Positions 33,077-45,026 of a stretch of DNA of 64,000 bases are shown piece after piece (the stretch's first letter is position 1; each line of letters opens with the position of its first letter). Made by a program: the position numbers and the translations under genes. The notes beneath the pieces were generated by a model. That model was not told the DNA's origin. It saw only the letters and a list, made by a program, of their open reading frames with translations, and ran no database searches. Source of the stretch: Oenanthe sinensis (Eukaryota; Streptophyta; Magnoliopsida; Apiales; Apiaceae); NCBI GenBank assembly GCA_028671895.1, contig CM053802.1:35502201-35566200 (forward strand), read 5' to 3'.

Positions 33077-34251
33077 GTTAGGAATTATAAGTTTTGATGA
33101 TAACAAATTTCTTAGAATTACAATAGGGACTTAAAATTACTTTGTAACTAGTCGATGGATATGACTTATAAATATCCATTGACTAGAAAACCAGTTATTA
33201 GTTGAAGCTTGTTTATCAACTGATAAACTGGATTGTAACATTTGATTCAAGTTTCATTATCAATTGATTGTATTGCCTCGATGGATGCTATGAAGTAGTC
33301 GACTAATATTATTGACTTCAATCTTTAGCTTCTCAACAGATGTGAAGAATGGCTGATCAACTGTTAATATCCCAAGTCAGAATTCTCACAAGTGAAGTGA
33401 TCAACTGATATTGAAGTCGATGGATGAAGACACTACTCAACGGATGAAAGCTATCAACGGATACCAATCATCAATTGATAAAGAACCATCAATGGATAAG
33501 GAGTCGATGGATAACTCAATTATCCATCGACACATCAATTGATCAACAGATATCCTATCCATCGATGGATAAGCAAAGGAGGATCAACTGATAAGCTTAA
33601 CAGCATTTATCAGTTGATTAAAGTTTCCCTATTTAGCTAAAGCCAAGAATTACGGGAACTGTGCAGAAACTGAATCATTTGAAGACAGTCCTGTCAGGAT
33701 TGTGAAGACTTTCAAGGCAACACAGCATCCAAGGAATATATCAAGACAAAGATATCTCCGGGACTAGTTAGTTTAAAAAGGAAGGCTGTGAAAAGTAGCT
33801 AGTTTCTATTTTCATGTAAACAATATAAATTGTAATATTATATTGTTATCTGTCGATAGAAAACTAGAGATGTAGTTTTTCTATATAGAAGTTAGAAAAA
33901 CACAGTAGCAAAGTGAAGGCAATAGTTTTCAAGAACTCAAGAAAAGCAAAGTAGAAATATAGGCAGAACTTGTAATGCTTTTCTGAGTTCCAAATTCAAC
34001 TTTGTAAGCAGCTTGGTATTCTTACTAAGATCTATTGAAAGCAAAAACACATTAGTGGAAAATCAATCCACTAGTAATTTTTAACCTTGCTGAGTTTTGT
34101 CTTCAATATTTTAATTATCTAGTTCTTAGTTACATCAGTCTTAAATAAACACTCTCTTTGAACAAACTTAAATCCGCAAGAATTTTCACTTAATTCTTAA
34201 GTTTGTATTCAACCCCCCTTCTTCAAACTTAGTGTACTTAAGGGCGATTAA
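33077..34251 (+). repeat. LTR D (probable solo copia LTR)
   Basis: Starts GTTAGGAATTATAAGTTTTG; a leading T would complete TGTTAG and lies beyond element E. It ends AAGGGCGATTAACA, with the lineage signature TATTCAACCCCCCTTC near 34206. Between 33150 and 33640 it carries many copies of ATCAACTGATA and GTCGATGGAT in both orientations. It is inserted in LTR B1 (right flank TAGTG 34252-34256). No internal region accompanies it, so it is a solo LTR or remnant. Confidence 0.75.
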
Positions 34252-35764
34252 CATAGTGTTCGAAGCATAGGAATCTAGAAGGATTGAAGACAAGGTAAAT
34301 ACAAAGGTTAAAGAAAACAGATGTAGTCTTGAAGCTATACTCACTGAAAGAAGTTCAGTTATATGTTTAAACGTCAGTGAAGAACAGAGAATGAAATATT
34401 CAAGATTGTGGTAGTAATGGAGACGTTGTCTAAGTACCAGAAAAGATTCCAGTGAAAGTACTATGTTTATTGACAGTCAGTGTTCGAAGCAATGACGTTG
34501 TTGCAAACTTAACAATGTACATAAAGCTATAATACAAAGACTGGATCAAAGTTAGTCATCTGTGAACCAGACCAGTTGCACTAGGCGTCATCAGTTTGTG
34601 AAAGGAATCTGAGTATTAACTATAAAAGAATTTTTAAGTTGAAGAACGTACTTGGAAAGAACGGTTATTTATTAAGGTGTGAAAAGTGATTTGTAGAGGC
34701 TACAGCCAAACAGCTAAACAGCTCAAAGGGTGCGGGGTGCAAAGTGACATTACCTTGGTACGAAATGTGAAAGTTTCTGACTACAGTCAAAGAACGGAAA
34801 TAGCTCAGGGTACAGAGTGTAATATGACAAGACTTTGGTATAAGAAATGAAAGTTGAGGAACTTCAATCAAGGAATGAATAGAGGGTCAAAGTGCAGTAA
34901 ATAAACAGTACTTTGACCATAAAAGTTAATAAGGCGCAACGAACAGTTCTAGCGCAACAAAGTTTTTAAAGCGCCATTTGAGTTCTCACAGGGTATCTAA
35001 TGTGACAGGCGCAACAAAAATATTACTTGACTTGGTTAAAAAAGTTAAGGAAAGTATTCAACTTGTTTGTGGCGCCACTACAAGATAAACATTATACAGG
35101 CGCAATAAAATATTTATGGCGCAATAAAATATTTCTTGGCCCCACTTAGCCCTCAGCCAATCAAATTAAAGCAGCTACTTTATTTGATTTAAAGTCTACA
35201 CAGATAAATGATGAGAGCCACTCATTCAAAAAGGGTCGTCTTCTTCAACACAAATAATATGTAGAGAGTTACTGCCATGGCCGGAGTAAGAAGAGCTAAT
35301 TTATACACACCCATACATTACTTCCGGTCAGATATTAGGACCTGGTTCTTTAATGAAAAATGCTCAGGGTTCCTAGATATCACTCCCTACGGACTCAGTT
35401 TTTCCTTGTACTAATTTAGATATATTTGTATAGGAACTGAGCCTTATATTTTTGTGTTAGTAGCAAAGAACAAATTTGTTCTTTGGAAACCAGTTATATT
35501 TTTAACTGGGTGTAGCAACCTCTGGGTATATATATAAAAGATATATTCCCCGAATCTTCTCTCGTTTATTTTACTTGCTAATTTTATTGAACCTAATTCA
35601 TTTATTCGGACACACAGAAAATTAGTAGGAAGCTCACATAAACAATACAAATGGCCAAACCAACTCTGAAGCAATAATTTATTTATCTGCGAAATCCAAA
35701 AAGAATGTAAATTATTTTGAGTATCATATTCAACTCCCTTTTTATGATACTTCTGAACCGAATT
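34252..35764 (+). repeat. LTR B1 (5'-truncated)
   Basis: Matches B2 from its position 40616 onward (GTGTTCGAAGCATAGGAATC). The first ~305 bp are missing because LTR D and element E lie there. It contains the GGCGCAACAAAATA repeats (34935-35140) and ends in a decayed signature (CTTCTGAACCGAATT for CTTCGGGACCCAACA). No PBS follows. Confidence 0.8.
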
Positions 35765-36330
35765 ATTGTGAGTATCTTTTGAAGATGCACAATTTGAAAG
35801 ATTCTAGACCTGCTGAGACTTCTTGCCAACAAACCACTAAGCTTGATCAGGGAAAATCAAGTATATGAACTGAAGTGATAAGCTATAGAGATATAGATAA
35901 TGCAGGTTGTAAAAAAGACAGGGAAGTCATTCCTAGAAGCTGTCAATTTCGTGGAAGCGGTTGATTTTTTGTCGAAATAAGAGGAAGCATTCAACACACA
36001 TAGCTGCTGTAAAGGCAAAATTTAAAGCAATTAGTGAATGTGTTGCTCTGATCTTCTAGACAAGGAAACCACTTCAACTCCAACAACTCTACTGGACACA
36101 ATCTACACCACTCATGGAACAAGCACACGGACATCAGGTATCATTTCTTTCGAGATTGTCCTTAGTAGAATAACTTGTAGATCTTTGGTAAATAACTTGA
36201 TGAATTTATTTTCTCTAAGTTGGTTAGTGAAATTGATATATTATTTATGTGCATATTTGTTGGAAATCTCATCTGCAAGGAATTCTTAAATGATTTCACA
36301 AGTATTAAATCGTCCACATTTAAAGAACTT
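35765..36330 (+). pseudogene. Copia RT/RNase H remnant in family B interior
   Basis: Heavily decayed but recognisable against element A. It encodes pieces equivalent to the RT end (SRPAETSCQQTTKLDQ), the segment SYRDIDNAGCKKDRE, RSCQFRGS, and the RNase H end (TSGIISFEIVLSRIT region and the tail FSKLVSE-like at 36215-36235). It contains several stops and shifts. Everything upstream (gag, PR, INT, most of RT) is deleted. It cannot encode an active enzyme. Confidence 0.75.
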
Positions 36331-38520
36331 TTGAATTTATTTTTTAATCCAGTACCTCATACTTTTTGCTATTAGTTTAATTATCATGCTTACAATGTAA
36401 TATGCATAAGTGGTAGTTAAATGATTTAGCTTAAGTTAGCAGCATAATTATTCGTATGTTAAATATTTGATGAATATTAGTCAATAATATCTTGCTTAAT
36501 TGCTCTGATATTTTGCTCTGATACTTTTAAATATTTTATTAAAAATAATTGTGATACTTTTGATATCAGTGTCAGTATTTAGAATTTTTGTTCTAAGTAA
36601 TTAATGCATATTTCAAAAATCACTAATATTGGAAGATAAAGTATTTTCTAAGTCATGTGTATAAAACTCTCAATATTTTATATATTTAGAAAATATTTCT
36701 AAAATTTGATTTTATTTGCGAGAGGTTGTAATTAGTATCACAAATATTAAATGTTAATGTTTAAAGGACTTGTGAATTTCTATTCAACTATTTTCTAAAG
36801 CTTACGTATTTCAAGAATAATTGTTATGTGTATAATTGTAATATGCTAGAGTGACAATTATTAGATATAGTGTAGGAAGTTAGATGCTAATATTCAATCC
36901 TATGAATATTTTAGTATTTAGCAAAATTATTTTATCTTATTAAAATTATGGATTGAAGCAATTCAATGTTTATTAGTTTCATAATTTTGATTTGATAAAA
37001 TGTTAGAAGCATAATTTCTTGCATTTTGAAATTATTGAAAAATATCAAGTAATGATATTTTGTTAATATTTCCATACAATTAATTGTGATATTTTTAATA
37101 TTAGTGATAATACAAGTTGTTTATCTGAAATCACTAATAATAAAAATATATCTTAACGCTTATTGTTCTACTGAATGATTGTCATGCCTATTTGATTTAT
37201 ATATACGCATGTTATTGGTAATTGTTTAGTACAAAATAAGTATTTAATTTATTTTGATTTATTTAAATTATAATGATATAAAACAATTCAGTGATATATT
37301 GGTTCCATGATTTATGTAAATTAAAATAATTTTGCAGCATAATTATTCATAGTTTAAATATTTTCTTTTATTACTTTGTGGTAATTGATTAATATTTTAT
37401 TATAAAATAATTGTGATATATTGATACTAATTGATTTGCTTAGTCTTTATTCTAAATAAAAATAAGTTTTTGAAAAAGCCGTTAGTATTAGTATATTTAG
37501 TTTTCTTTCTTTGACTGAGTTATAACCTGAATGTATTAAAAAGAACTTCTTATCTATTTCTTTTTCAAAGTGTCTTATTCAAAGATACATTCATTTTTCT
37601 ATCAGTTTAAAAAAAGAAAACATCAAAAAAAAAAATCAAAACTTCTCTTTTGAATTTTTTTTAATTTACAGCCCTACTTTGATTTCTAAATCCTAGGGTG
37701 TGAATCAAATTTTCTTGAGGATAATCTTTCTCTAAATCTCAAATCTTTGATCATCTCTCAAAAGCTATTTTTAAAAGTTTTATCCTTAAAAGCTTTTTCT
37801 CTCATAATTTTTCCTTTTAAAGAAGCAAAAACTTTAAGACTGCTATTTTATTCAGAGAAATTATTTTTACTTCGAGGTATCAACCATTTGTAAAATGATT
37901 TGTTTTCAAACACTTGTTTCAATGCATATTTTACATTGATTCATAGTACCTAAACAGTGGTTATTGCTTTGAAGGCCTAGTGCTATATTGTTAAGCATTC
38001 ATTCACACCAATTGTCATGTTTTTATTTTAAATCGGGGATACTATCAGGTGGACGAAAATGATGTAAATCATAATTGCATTATGATTCGGAAAATCATAG
38101 TCCTCTATCTGATAAGGATGTTTTGCAAAACTATTTCCAAAACTTACAATACTTAGGTTTTAAAGGAAAAGAGTCATTTTATTGAGATAGAATGTGGTAA
38201 GAGTGTTGAATTTCTTCTTTGGTATAAATTTCCGCGTTTTATTATGGAAAGTTTGCCTTATAAGAAATTCATAAGGGATAGAATTTTTCTCTGATACACT
38301 TTCCCGCGTTTTATTATGTGATAAGTATCTTAAAGAAAATTTCTATTGGTATCATGTTTTTAAATAATAAATCTTTAGAACTGAAAAACTCTTTTACTAA
38401 AAGGGCTTTAATGCAATCCATTACCATTCCTTATTATATTTTTCCTTCTCATTGAGATGAAAAATATATTTTGGAATGTTAAGGTAATTATCTTTTAATC
38501 TTGATTGATTGTTTCCGATT
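36331..38520 (+). other. AT-rich spacer of family B, interior 1
   Basis: About 2.2 kb with no gene. Blocks match the post-pol spacer of element A (AATATTAAATGTTAATGTTTAAAGG near 36745) and the minus-strand interior of H (61130-61000 and 62040-63340). A pair of TTCCCGCGTTTTATTATG-like motifs (38232 and 38303) is conserved in all copies. Before the aORF remnant the sequence is T-rich and ends CGATTAG, which could be a splice acceptor. Confidence 0.65.
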
Positions 38521-40160
38521 AGCCCACAGTGGCTTCAGAAGCTAACCAAGAGGTTGAAAACCCATCAATCTCTTACCCAGGCCATAATACCAAACACTCC
38601 TTCATCCACTTCCATATATTAACCACTGAAGATACAAGGAACATATGTTAGTTAGAGGTTGATTAGGGAGAAACTGCACTTGATGTAGTAAATAAGGATG
38701 AAGTCAGAAGTGCACCCACAGCTCTAACTATTGAGAAGAAAAGTAGTATATAACTGAGGTAACTGTAAGCTAATCTACATCTTCTTAAAAAGATGCAGAG
38801 CTGAAAAGGTAATAAAACTGTCTTTGGAATCATTCTCTCAACAGGGTGAGTCCATTGAAATTCATTCATCAGCCAGAACATCTTGTAAGCCTAAACAGAT
38901 AATTTCTAGCAACATATTGCAAGACGTGCACAGTGAGAGGTATAGGCATTTAGAGGAGATACAGACTCTAGCCAAACATTATAATTTCTAAGGTATCTAC
39001 CTCAAACAGAAGTTAATCTTCTGCATCCCGAAAGGGAGATCTATTGTTTAAATTTATCTGGGCTTGAGAGGCAACTGCTTGGCAAGAATTCTTCGGATGA
39101 GTCAAGTAGGATATTTTACATAAAATTTCTGTCGCAGGGTTACGAGGGAAACATAGGCTCTAAATTGCCATTCAATACATTGCCTACTACGTCGCCCCTC
39201 ATGGAAGAAACATTTCCAGATCCTCAAAAGGAAGTCCACATCCAATTTATAGAGAAGTTGTGAGGCAACTCCTTGATAGAACAAGGCAGGATTCCCTAAA
39301 AGATATTAATATCTTGGGAAAACCCATCTCAAAGAGGTGAGGCTCCACCAGACAGTGATTTAGCAAACGCTATTGAGTCTGGTACTGAGACAGTGCTTAT
39401 GCATGATAGATCAAGAATACATCTACGAGGCAATTCTCCACTTGATAGTGATTCAGTTCATTCTGATGAATCAGGTGATGAGAATATAAATGAATTGATG
39501 GATTTCACTTGTAGCTACAGAAGGCTATATTTGGAATGCAGAGTGAAAGTGAGAGAGAGAAACACTTAAGTGAAAGTGAGGGAGATATACACTTGAGTGA
39601 GAGATAGGGAGAGAAAGAGTGAAACACTTTAAAGTGCTTGACACTTAAGTGAATACTAACAAAACGTAGTAGAAGTGAGGAAACCATAGACGAAACACTT
39701 ACCCTTGCTAAATGCTACTTCTTAATGAAAAACTACTATATTTTCTCAATCAATGACAGACGAGAACCTTCCTTGGAAGACAAACCATTCAAAAGATGGG
39801 CCATTGGAGGATTCCTCAACTAAGGGGGAGAATTTAGTAAGAAAAAAAGAAAAATGAGAAGTTAATAAAGTCTTATCTTCGTATCCTTAGGAGAAGTTAA
39901 TATCCTTAGCGGGGAATTTAGACAAGAAAAAGAAGAAGAATTACATTCTCAGGGGGAGAACATTACTTGAGCTATGTTCAATGTTCTATTGATGACGTTC
40001 CCAAGAATTTTAATTCTAATGAAGCTTTGTTTATGATAAGTTTTTTAAGTTGAACTATGAAGGATTTTGAAGTAGAGAAAGCTCAAACACAGACCGAAAT
40101 GAAGATGATATTACATGAATATCAGTTCAGTGCTAGAGGAACAAACATCTTACATTTCAG
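38521..40160 (+). pseudogene. Family B aORF remnant, copy 1
   Basis: Same-sense remnant of the extra ORF of element A. Encoded pieces include NQEVENPSISYPGH, ETALDVVNKDEV, SAPTAL, the conserved SIEIHSSARTSC (38850-38885), LLHPERE and GLERQLLGKNSSDES (39060-39100), then Ser/Glu/Arg-rich low-complexity sequence (VKVRERNT repeats, 39545-39600). Many stops and shifts. The N-terminal globular domain of A (8771-9439) has no visible counterpart here. The tail contains runs of GGGGGAGAA. Confidence 0.65.
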
Positions 40161-40311
40161 TTACACAAGAAATCTAGAAATGCAGAATCTGATCCAAAAA
40201 AATCAGTAGCATTATTTACAAGTTCCTAACCATTATTTTTTCTAGTTGTTAGTTGAGTTATCCTCTCTATAGGTTTTGTTTGTTAAGTTTAACAATCAAA
40301 TAGGGGGAGAT

Positions 40312-42128
40312 TGTTGGTGAGATTACGAAGCCGTATGAATAGTAATCATGATAACTCAACACTAGAACAGGACAGGTAAATAATATAACGTCTACACGGA
40401 AATCAAGAAGAAATGGAGATAATGTAGATACAGTGAATTAAGACATTAGAAGAAGTTTTAAATTCTACAACAAGTCATTGAGAGAAGTACATTAATATGT
40501 TCATGCCTCAGTGATGAATAATGGTTGAAGACTTTTAGGGTTTCAGAAGTGTTGAAGATTCAGTATAGAAGTGCCACTAGAAGATTTCAGTGTAAAGGCA
40601 TTGATTGAAGATAGATAGTGTTCGAAGCATATGAATCTAGAAGGATTGAAGACAAGGTAAAGACAAAGGTTAAAGAACACAGCTGCAGTCTTGAAACTAT
40701 ACTCATTGAAAGAAGTTCAGTTATATGTTCAAGAGTCAATGAAGAACAGAGAATGAGGTATTCAAGATTGTGGTAGTAATGGAGACGTTGCCTAACTAGC
40801 AGAAAAGATTCCAGTGAAATCACTATGTTTATTGACAGTCAGTGTTCGAAGCAATGAAGTTGTTGCAAACTTAACAATGTACGTAAGGCTATAATACGAA
40901 GACCTAGATCAAAGTTAGTCGTCTGTGAACCAGACCAGTTGCACTAGGCGTCAACAGTTTGTGAAAGGAATCTGAGTATTAACTATAGAAGAATTGTTAT
41001 GTTGAAGAAAGTACTTGGAAAGAACGGTTATTTATTAAGGAACGAAAAGTGATTTGTAGAGGCTACAACAAAACAGCTAAATAGCTCCAAGGGTGCAGGG
41101 TGCAAAGTGTCACAATCTTGGTACGAAAAGTGAAAGTTTCTGAACTACAGTCAAAGAACGGAAACAGCTCAGGGTACAGGGTGTAATGTGACAAGACTTT
41201 AGTACAAGAAATGGAAGTTGGGGAATTTCAATCAAGGAATGAATAGAGGGTCAAAGTGCAGTGACTAAACAACACTTTGACCATAAAAGTTAATAAGGCG
41301 CAACGAACAGTTCTAGTGCTACAAAGTTTTTAAAGCGTCATTTGAGTTCTCACAGGGTATCCAATGTGACAAGCGCAAGAAAAATATTACTTGACTTGGT
41401 TAAAGAAGTTAAGGCAAGTATTCAACTTGTTTGTGACGCCACTACAGGGTAAACATTATACAGGCGCAACAAAATATTTATAGTGCAACAAAATATTTCT
41501 TGGCCCCACTTAGCCCTCAGCCAATCAAATTACAGTAGCTACTTTATTTGATTTAAAGTCTACATAGATAAATGATGAGAGCCACTCATTCAAAAAGGGT
41601 CGTCTTCTTCAACACAAATAATATGTAAAGAGCTACTGCCATGACCGGAGCAATAAGAACTAATTTATACACACCCATACCTTGCTTCAGGTCAGATATT
41701 AGGACCCAGTTCTTTAATAAAAAATTCTCAGGGCTCCTAGATATCACTCCCTACGGACTCAGTTTTTCCTTGTACTAATTTAGATATATTTGTATAAGAA
41801 CTGAGCCTTATATTTTTGTCTTAGTAGCAAAGAACAAATTTGTTCTTTGGAAACCAGTTATATTTTTAACTAGGTGTAGCAACCTCTAGGTATATATAAA
41901 AAAGATATATTCCCCGAATCTTGTCCCGTTTATTTTACTTGCTAATTTTCTTGAACCTAATTGATTTATCCGGACACATAGAAAATTAGTAGGTAGCTCA
42001 CCTAACCACTATAAATGGCCAAACCAACTCTGAAGCAATAATTTATTTATCCATAAATTTTGAACAGAATTTAAATTATTGTGAGTATCGTATTCAACCC
42101 CCCTTCTACGATACTTCGGGACCCAACA
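40312..42128 (+). repeat. LTR B2
   Basis: Starts TGTTGGTGAGATTACGAAGC directly after the polypurine tract and ends CGATACTTCGGGACCCAACA, 1,817 bp. It contains GCGCAACAAAATATT-type repeats at about 41297-41505. The right flank (TAGTT, 42129-42133) is family-B interior sequence. Confidence 0.9.
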
Positions 42129-43050
42129 TAGTTTTAGATAAGAAAACTTCAAAATTCTTTTTCAAAATTTCTCTTTTGAAAATCTTTTGATTTACAGCCC
42201 TGCTTTAGTTTCCAAAACCTAGGGTGTGAATCAATTTTTCTTGAGGGTAATTTTTCTCCAATCTCAAAATATTTTATTTTCTCTCAAAAGCTGGATTTAA
42301 ATGCTATATTTTCAAAACAATTTTCTCTCTTAATTTTTCCTATAAAGTGGCAGAAACTTTGTGACTGTTATTTTATTCGAAGAAATTATTTTTAACTTCG
42401 AGGTATCAATCACTTGTAAAATGATTTGTTTTAAACACTTGTTTCAATGTATGTTTCACATTGATTCATAGTACCTAAACAGTGGTTGTTGCTTTGAAGG
42501 CCTTGTACTGTATTGTTAAGCATACATTCACCCCAATTGTCATGTTTCCATTTTGAGATGAGGATACTATCAGGTGCACGGAAATGATGTAAATCATAAT
42601 TGCATTATGAATTGGAAAATCATAGTCCTCTATCTCATAAGGATGTTTTATAAAACTGTTTTCAAAATGTACAGTACAAAGGTTTAATGGAAAAGAGTCA
42701 TTTTATTGAGATATAATTTAGTAAGAGAGTTGAATTTCTTCTTTGGTATAAATTCTTGGGTTTTATTATGGGAAGTTTGCCTTATAAGAAATTCATAAGG
42801 TATAGAAAGTTTCTTCTCTGATACAGCTTCCCACATTTTATTATGGGATAAGTATCTTAAATAAAATTGTGTATCATACTCTTAAATGATAAATCTTTAG
42901 ATCCGACAAAACTCTTTTATTAAAGTGTTTTAATGCAATCCATTACCATTCCTTCTTATATTTTTCCTTCTCTTTGAGATGAAAAATATGTTTTGTAATG
43001 TTAAGGTGATTATTTCTTTATCTTATTTGTTGATTCTATCCGCCTAGCCC
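42129..43050 (+). other. AT-rich spacer of family B, interior 2
   Basis: No gene. It matches 37610-38520 of interior 1 almost base for base in long blocks (ACAGCCCTGCTTTAG, CTAGGGTGTGAATCAA, GCAAGTTT-type and TTTTATTATGGGA motifs). It starts immediately at the end of LTR B2 with no PBS and ends in a T-rich stretch with CCGCCTAG before the aORF remnant. Confidence 0.75.
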
Positions 43051-44890
43051 CCAGAGGCTTTAGAAGCTGGCCAAGAGGTTGAAAACCCATCAATCTCTTA
43101 CCCATGCCTCAGTACTAAACATTAATTCATCCACTTCCATACATTAACCCCGGGAGATATAAGGAACACATTTAAGTTAGAGGTTGATAAGGGAGAAACT
43201 GTACTTGATGCAACAAATAAGGATGAAGTCGGAAGTGCACCCACATCTCTACCTCCAGAGAAGTAAAGTAGTATAAAACTGAGGTAACTGTAAGCTCATC
43301 TATATCTTCTCAAAAGGATGCAGAGATGAAAAGGCAATAAAACTGTCTCTGGAATCATTCTCTCAATAGGGTGAGCCCATTGAAATTCGCTCATCAGCCA
43401 GAACATCTTGTAATGAGTCAAGCACACCAATGACATTCACGCTGATGGTAAGCCTAAACAGATAAATTCTAGCAACATATTGCAAGACGTGCACAGTGAG
43501 AGGTATAGGCATTCAGAGAAGATACAGACTCTAGCCATACATTACATTGTCCAGGTATCTACCTCAAACAGAAGATAATCTTCTGCATCCCGAAAGGGAG
43601 ACCTCTTGTTTAGATTTATCTGGGCTTGAGAGGCAACTACTTGGCAAGAATTCTTCAGATGAGTCAAGTAGGGTATTTTACACAAAATTCCTATCACAGG
43701 GTTACGAGGGAAATGTAGACTCTAAATTGTCATTCATTACATTACCTACTACGTCGCCCCTCCTGGAAGGAACATTTCCAGATCCTGAAAAAGAATGTCC
43801 ACCTCCCGTTTACGGAGAAAGTGTGAGGCAACTCCTTGATAGAACAATGCATGATTCCTTAAAAGATATTAATATCTTAGGATAACACATCTCATAGAGG
43901 TGAGGCTCCACTAGACATTGATTTAGCAAAAGCTATTGAGTCTGGTGGTGAGATAGTGCTTATGCATGATAGATCAAGAACACCTCTACGAGGCAATTCT
44001 CGACTTGATGATGATTCAATTCATTCTAATAAATCAGGTGTTGGGAATATAACTGAATTGACGGATTTCACTTACAGGTACATAATGCTATATTTGGAAT
44101 GCAGAGTGAAAGTGAGAGAGAGAAACACTAAAGTGAAAGTGAGGGAGAGATACACTTGAGTGAGAGATAGGGAGGGAAAGAGTGAAACACTTCAAAGTTC
44201 TCGATACTTAACTGTAAACACTAACAAAACATAGTAGAAGTGAGGAAACCATAAACCAAACACTTACCCTTGCTACCTGCTACTTCTGAAAGAAAAGCTA
44301 CTATGTTTTTCCAATCAAATAAAGATGGGAACGTTATTTGGATGACAAGCCATATTAAAGATCATGGGCCATTGGAGGATTCCTCAACTAAGGGGGAGAA
44401 TTTAGTATACAAGAAAAATCAGAAAAAGGAGAAGGTCTCATATTCGTATCCTTATGAGAGAAGTTAATATCCTAAGGGGGAGAATTTAGACAAGAAAAAG
44501 AAGAAAATCTTTTCTTCTGATCCTTATGGGAGAATCAAGAAACTGTATCCTATACTTGAAAGGAGTTGTCAGTAGAGGATTCCTCATCCAAGTGGGAAAT
44601 ACAGAAAAGGATTGACACTTCCATTGTTCATCTGAAGGGGAGAAGAAGAAAAAGAAGAAGAATCACATTCTCAGGGGGAGAACATTATTTGAGCTATGTT
44701 CTATTGAAGATGTTCCTAGGAATTTTAATTCTTATGAAGCTCTATTTATGATAAGTTCTTTAAGTTCAAACTACGAAGGATTTTGAAGTAGAGAAAGCTC
44801 AAACATAGAAGAAATGAAGATGATACTACATGGATATCAGTTCAGTGCTAGAGGAACACACATCTTTCATTTCAGTTACACAAGAATTCT
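43051..44890 (+). pseudogene. Family B aORF remnant, copy 2
   Basis: Better preserved than copy 1. Frame 43547-43885 reads 112 aa without a stop (NLLHPERETSCLDLSGLERQ, SRVFYTKFLSQGYEG, PPPVYGESVRQLLDRTMHDS), and similar pieces occur in element A aORF near 10360-10440 (DFLHPVPLKEV, GGFERQLLHRG). Upstream is SIEIRSSARTSCNESS (43378-43420). Downstream, 43956-44159 is Arg/Glu-rich (VKVRERNTKVKVRERYT), then Lys-rich low complexity to 44750. Numerous stops. Function unknown; conservation between families suggests it once encoded protein. Confidence 0.68.
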
Positions 44891-45026
44891 GGAAATGCAG
44901 AATCTGATCCAGAAAAACCAGTAGCATTATTTACAAGTCACAGACCATTACTTTTTTTAGTTGTTAGTTGAGTTATCCTCTCTATGAGATTTATTTGCCA
45001 AGTTTATTAATCAAATAGGGGGAGAT

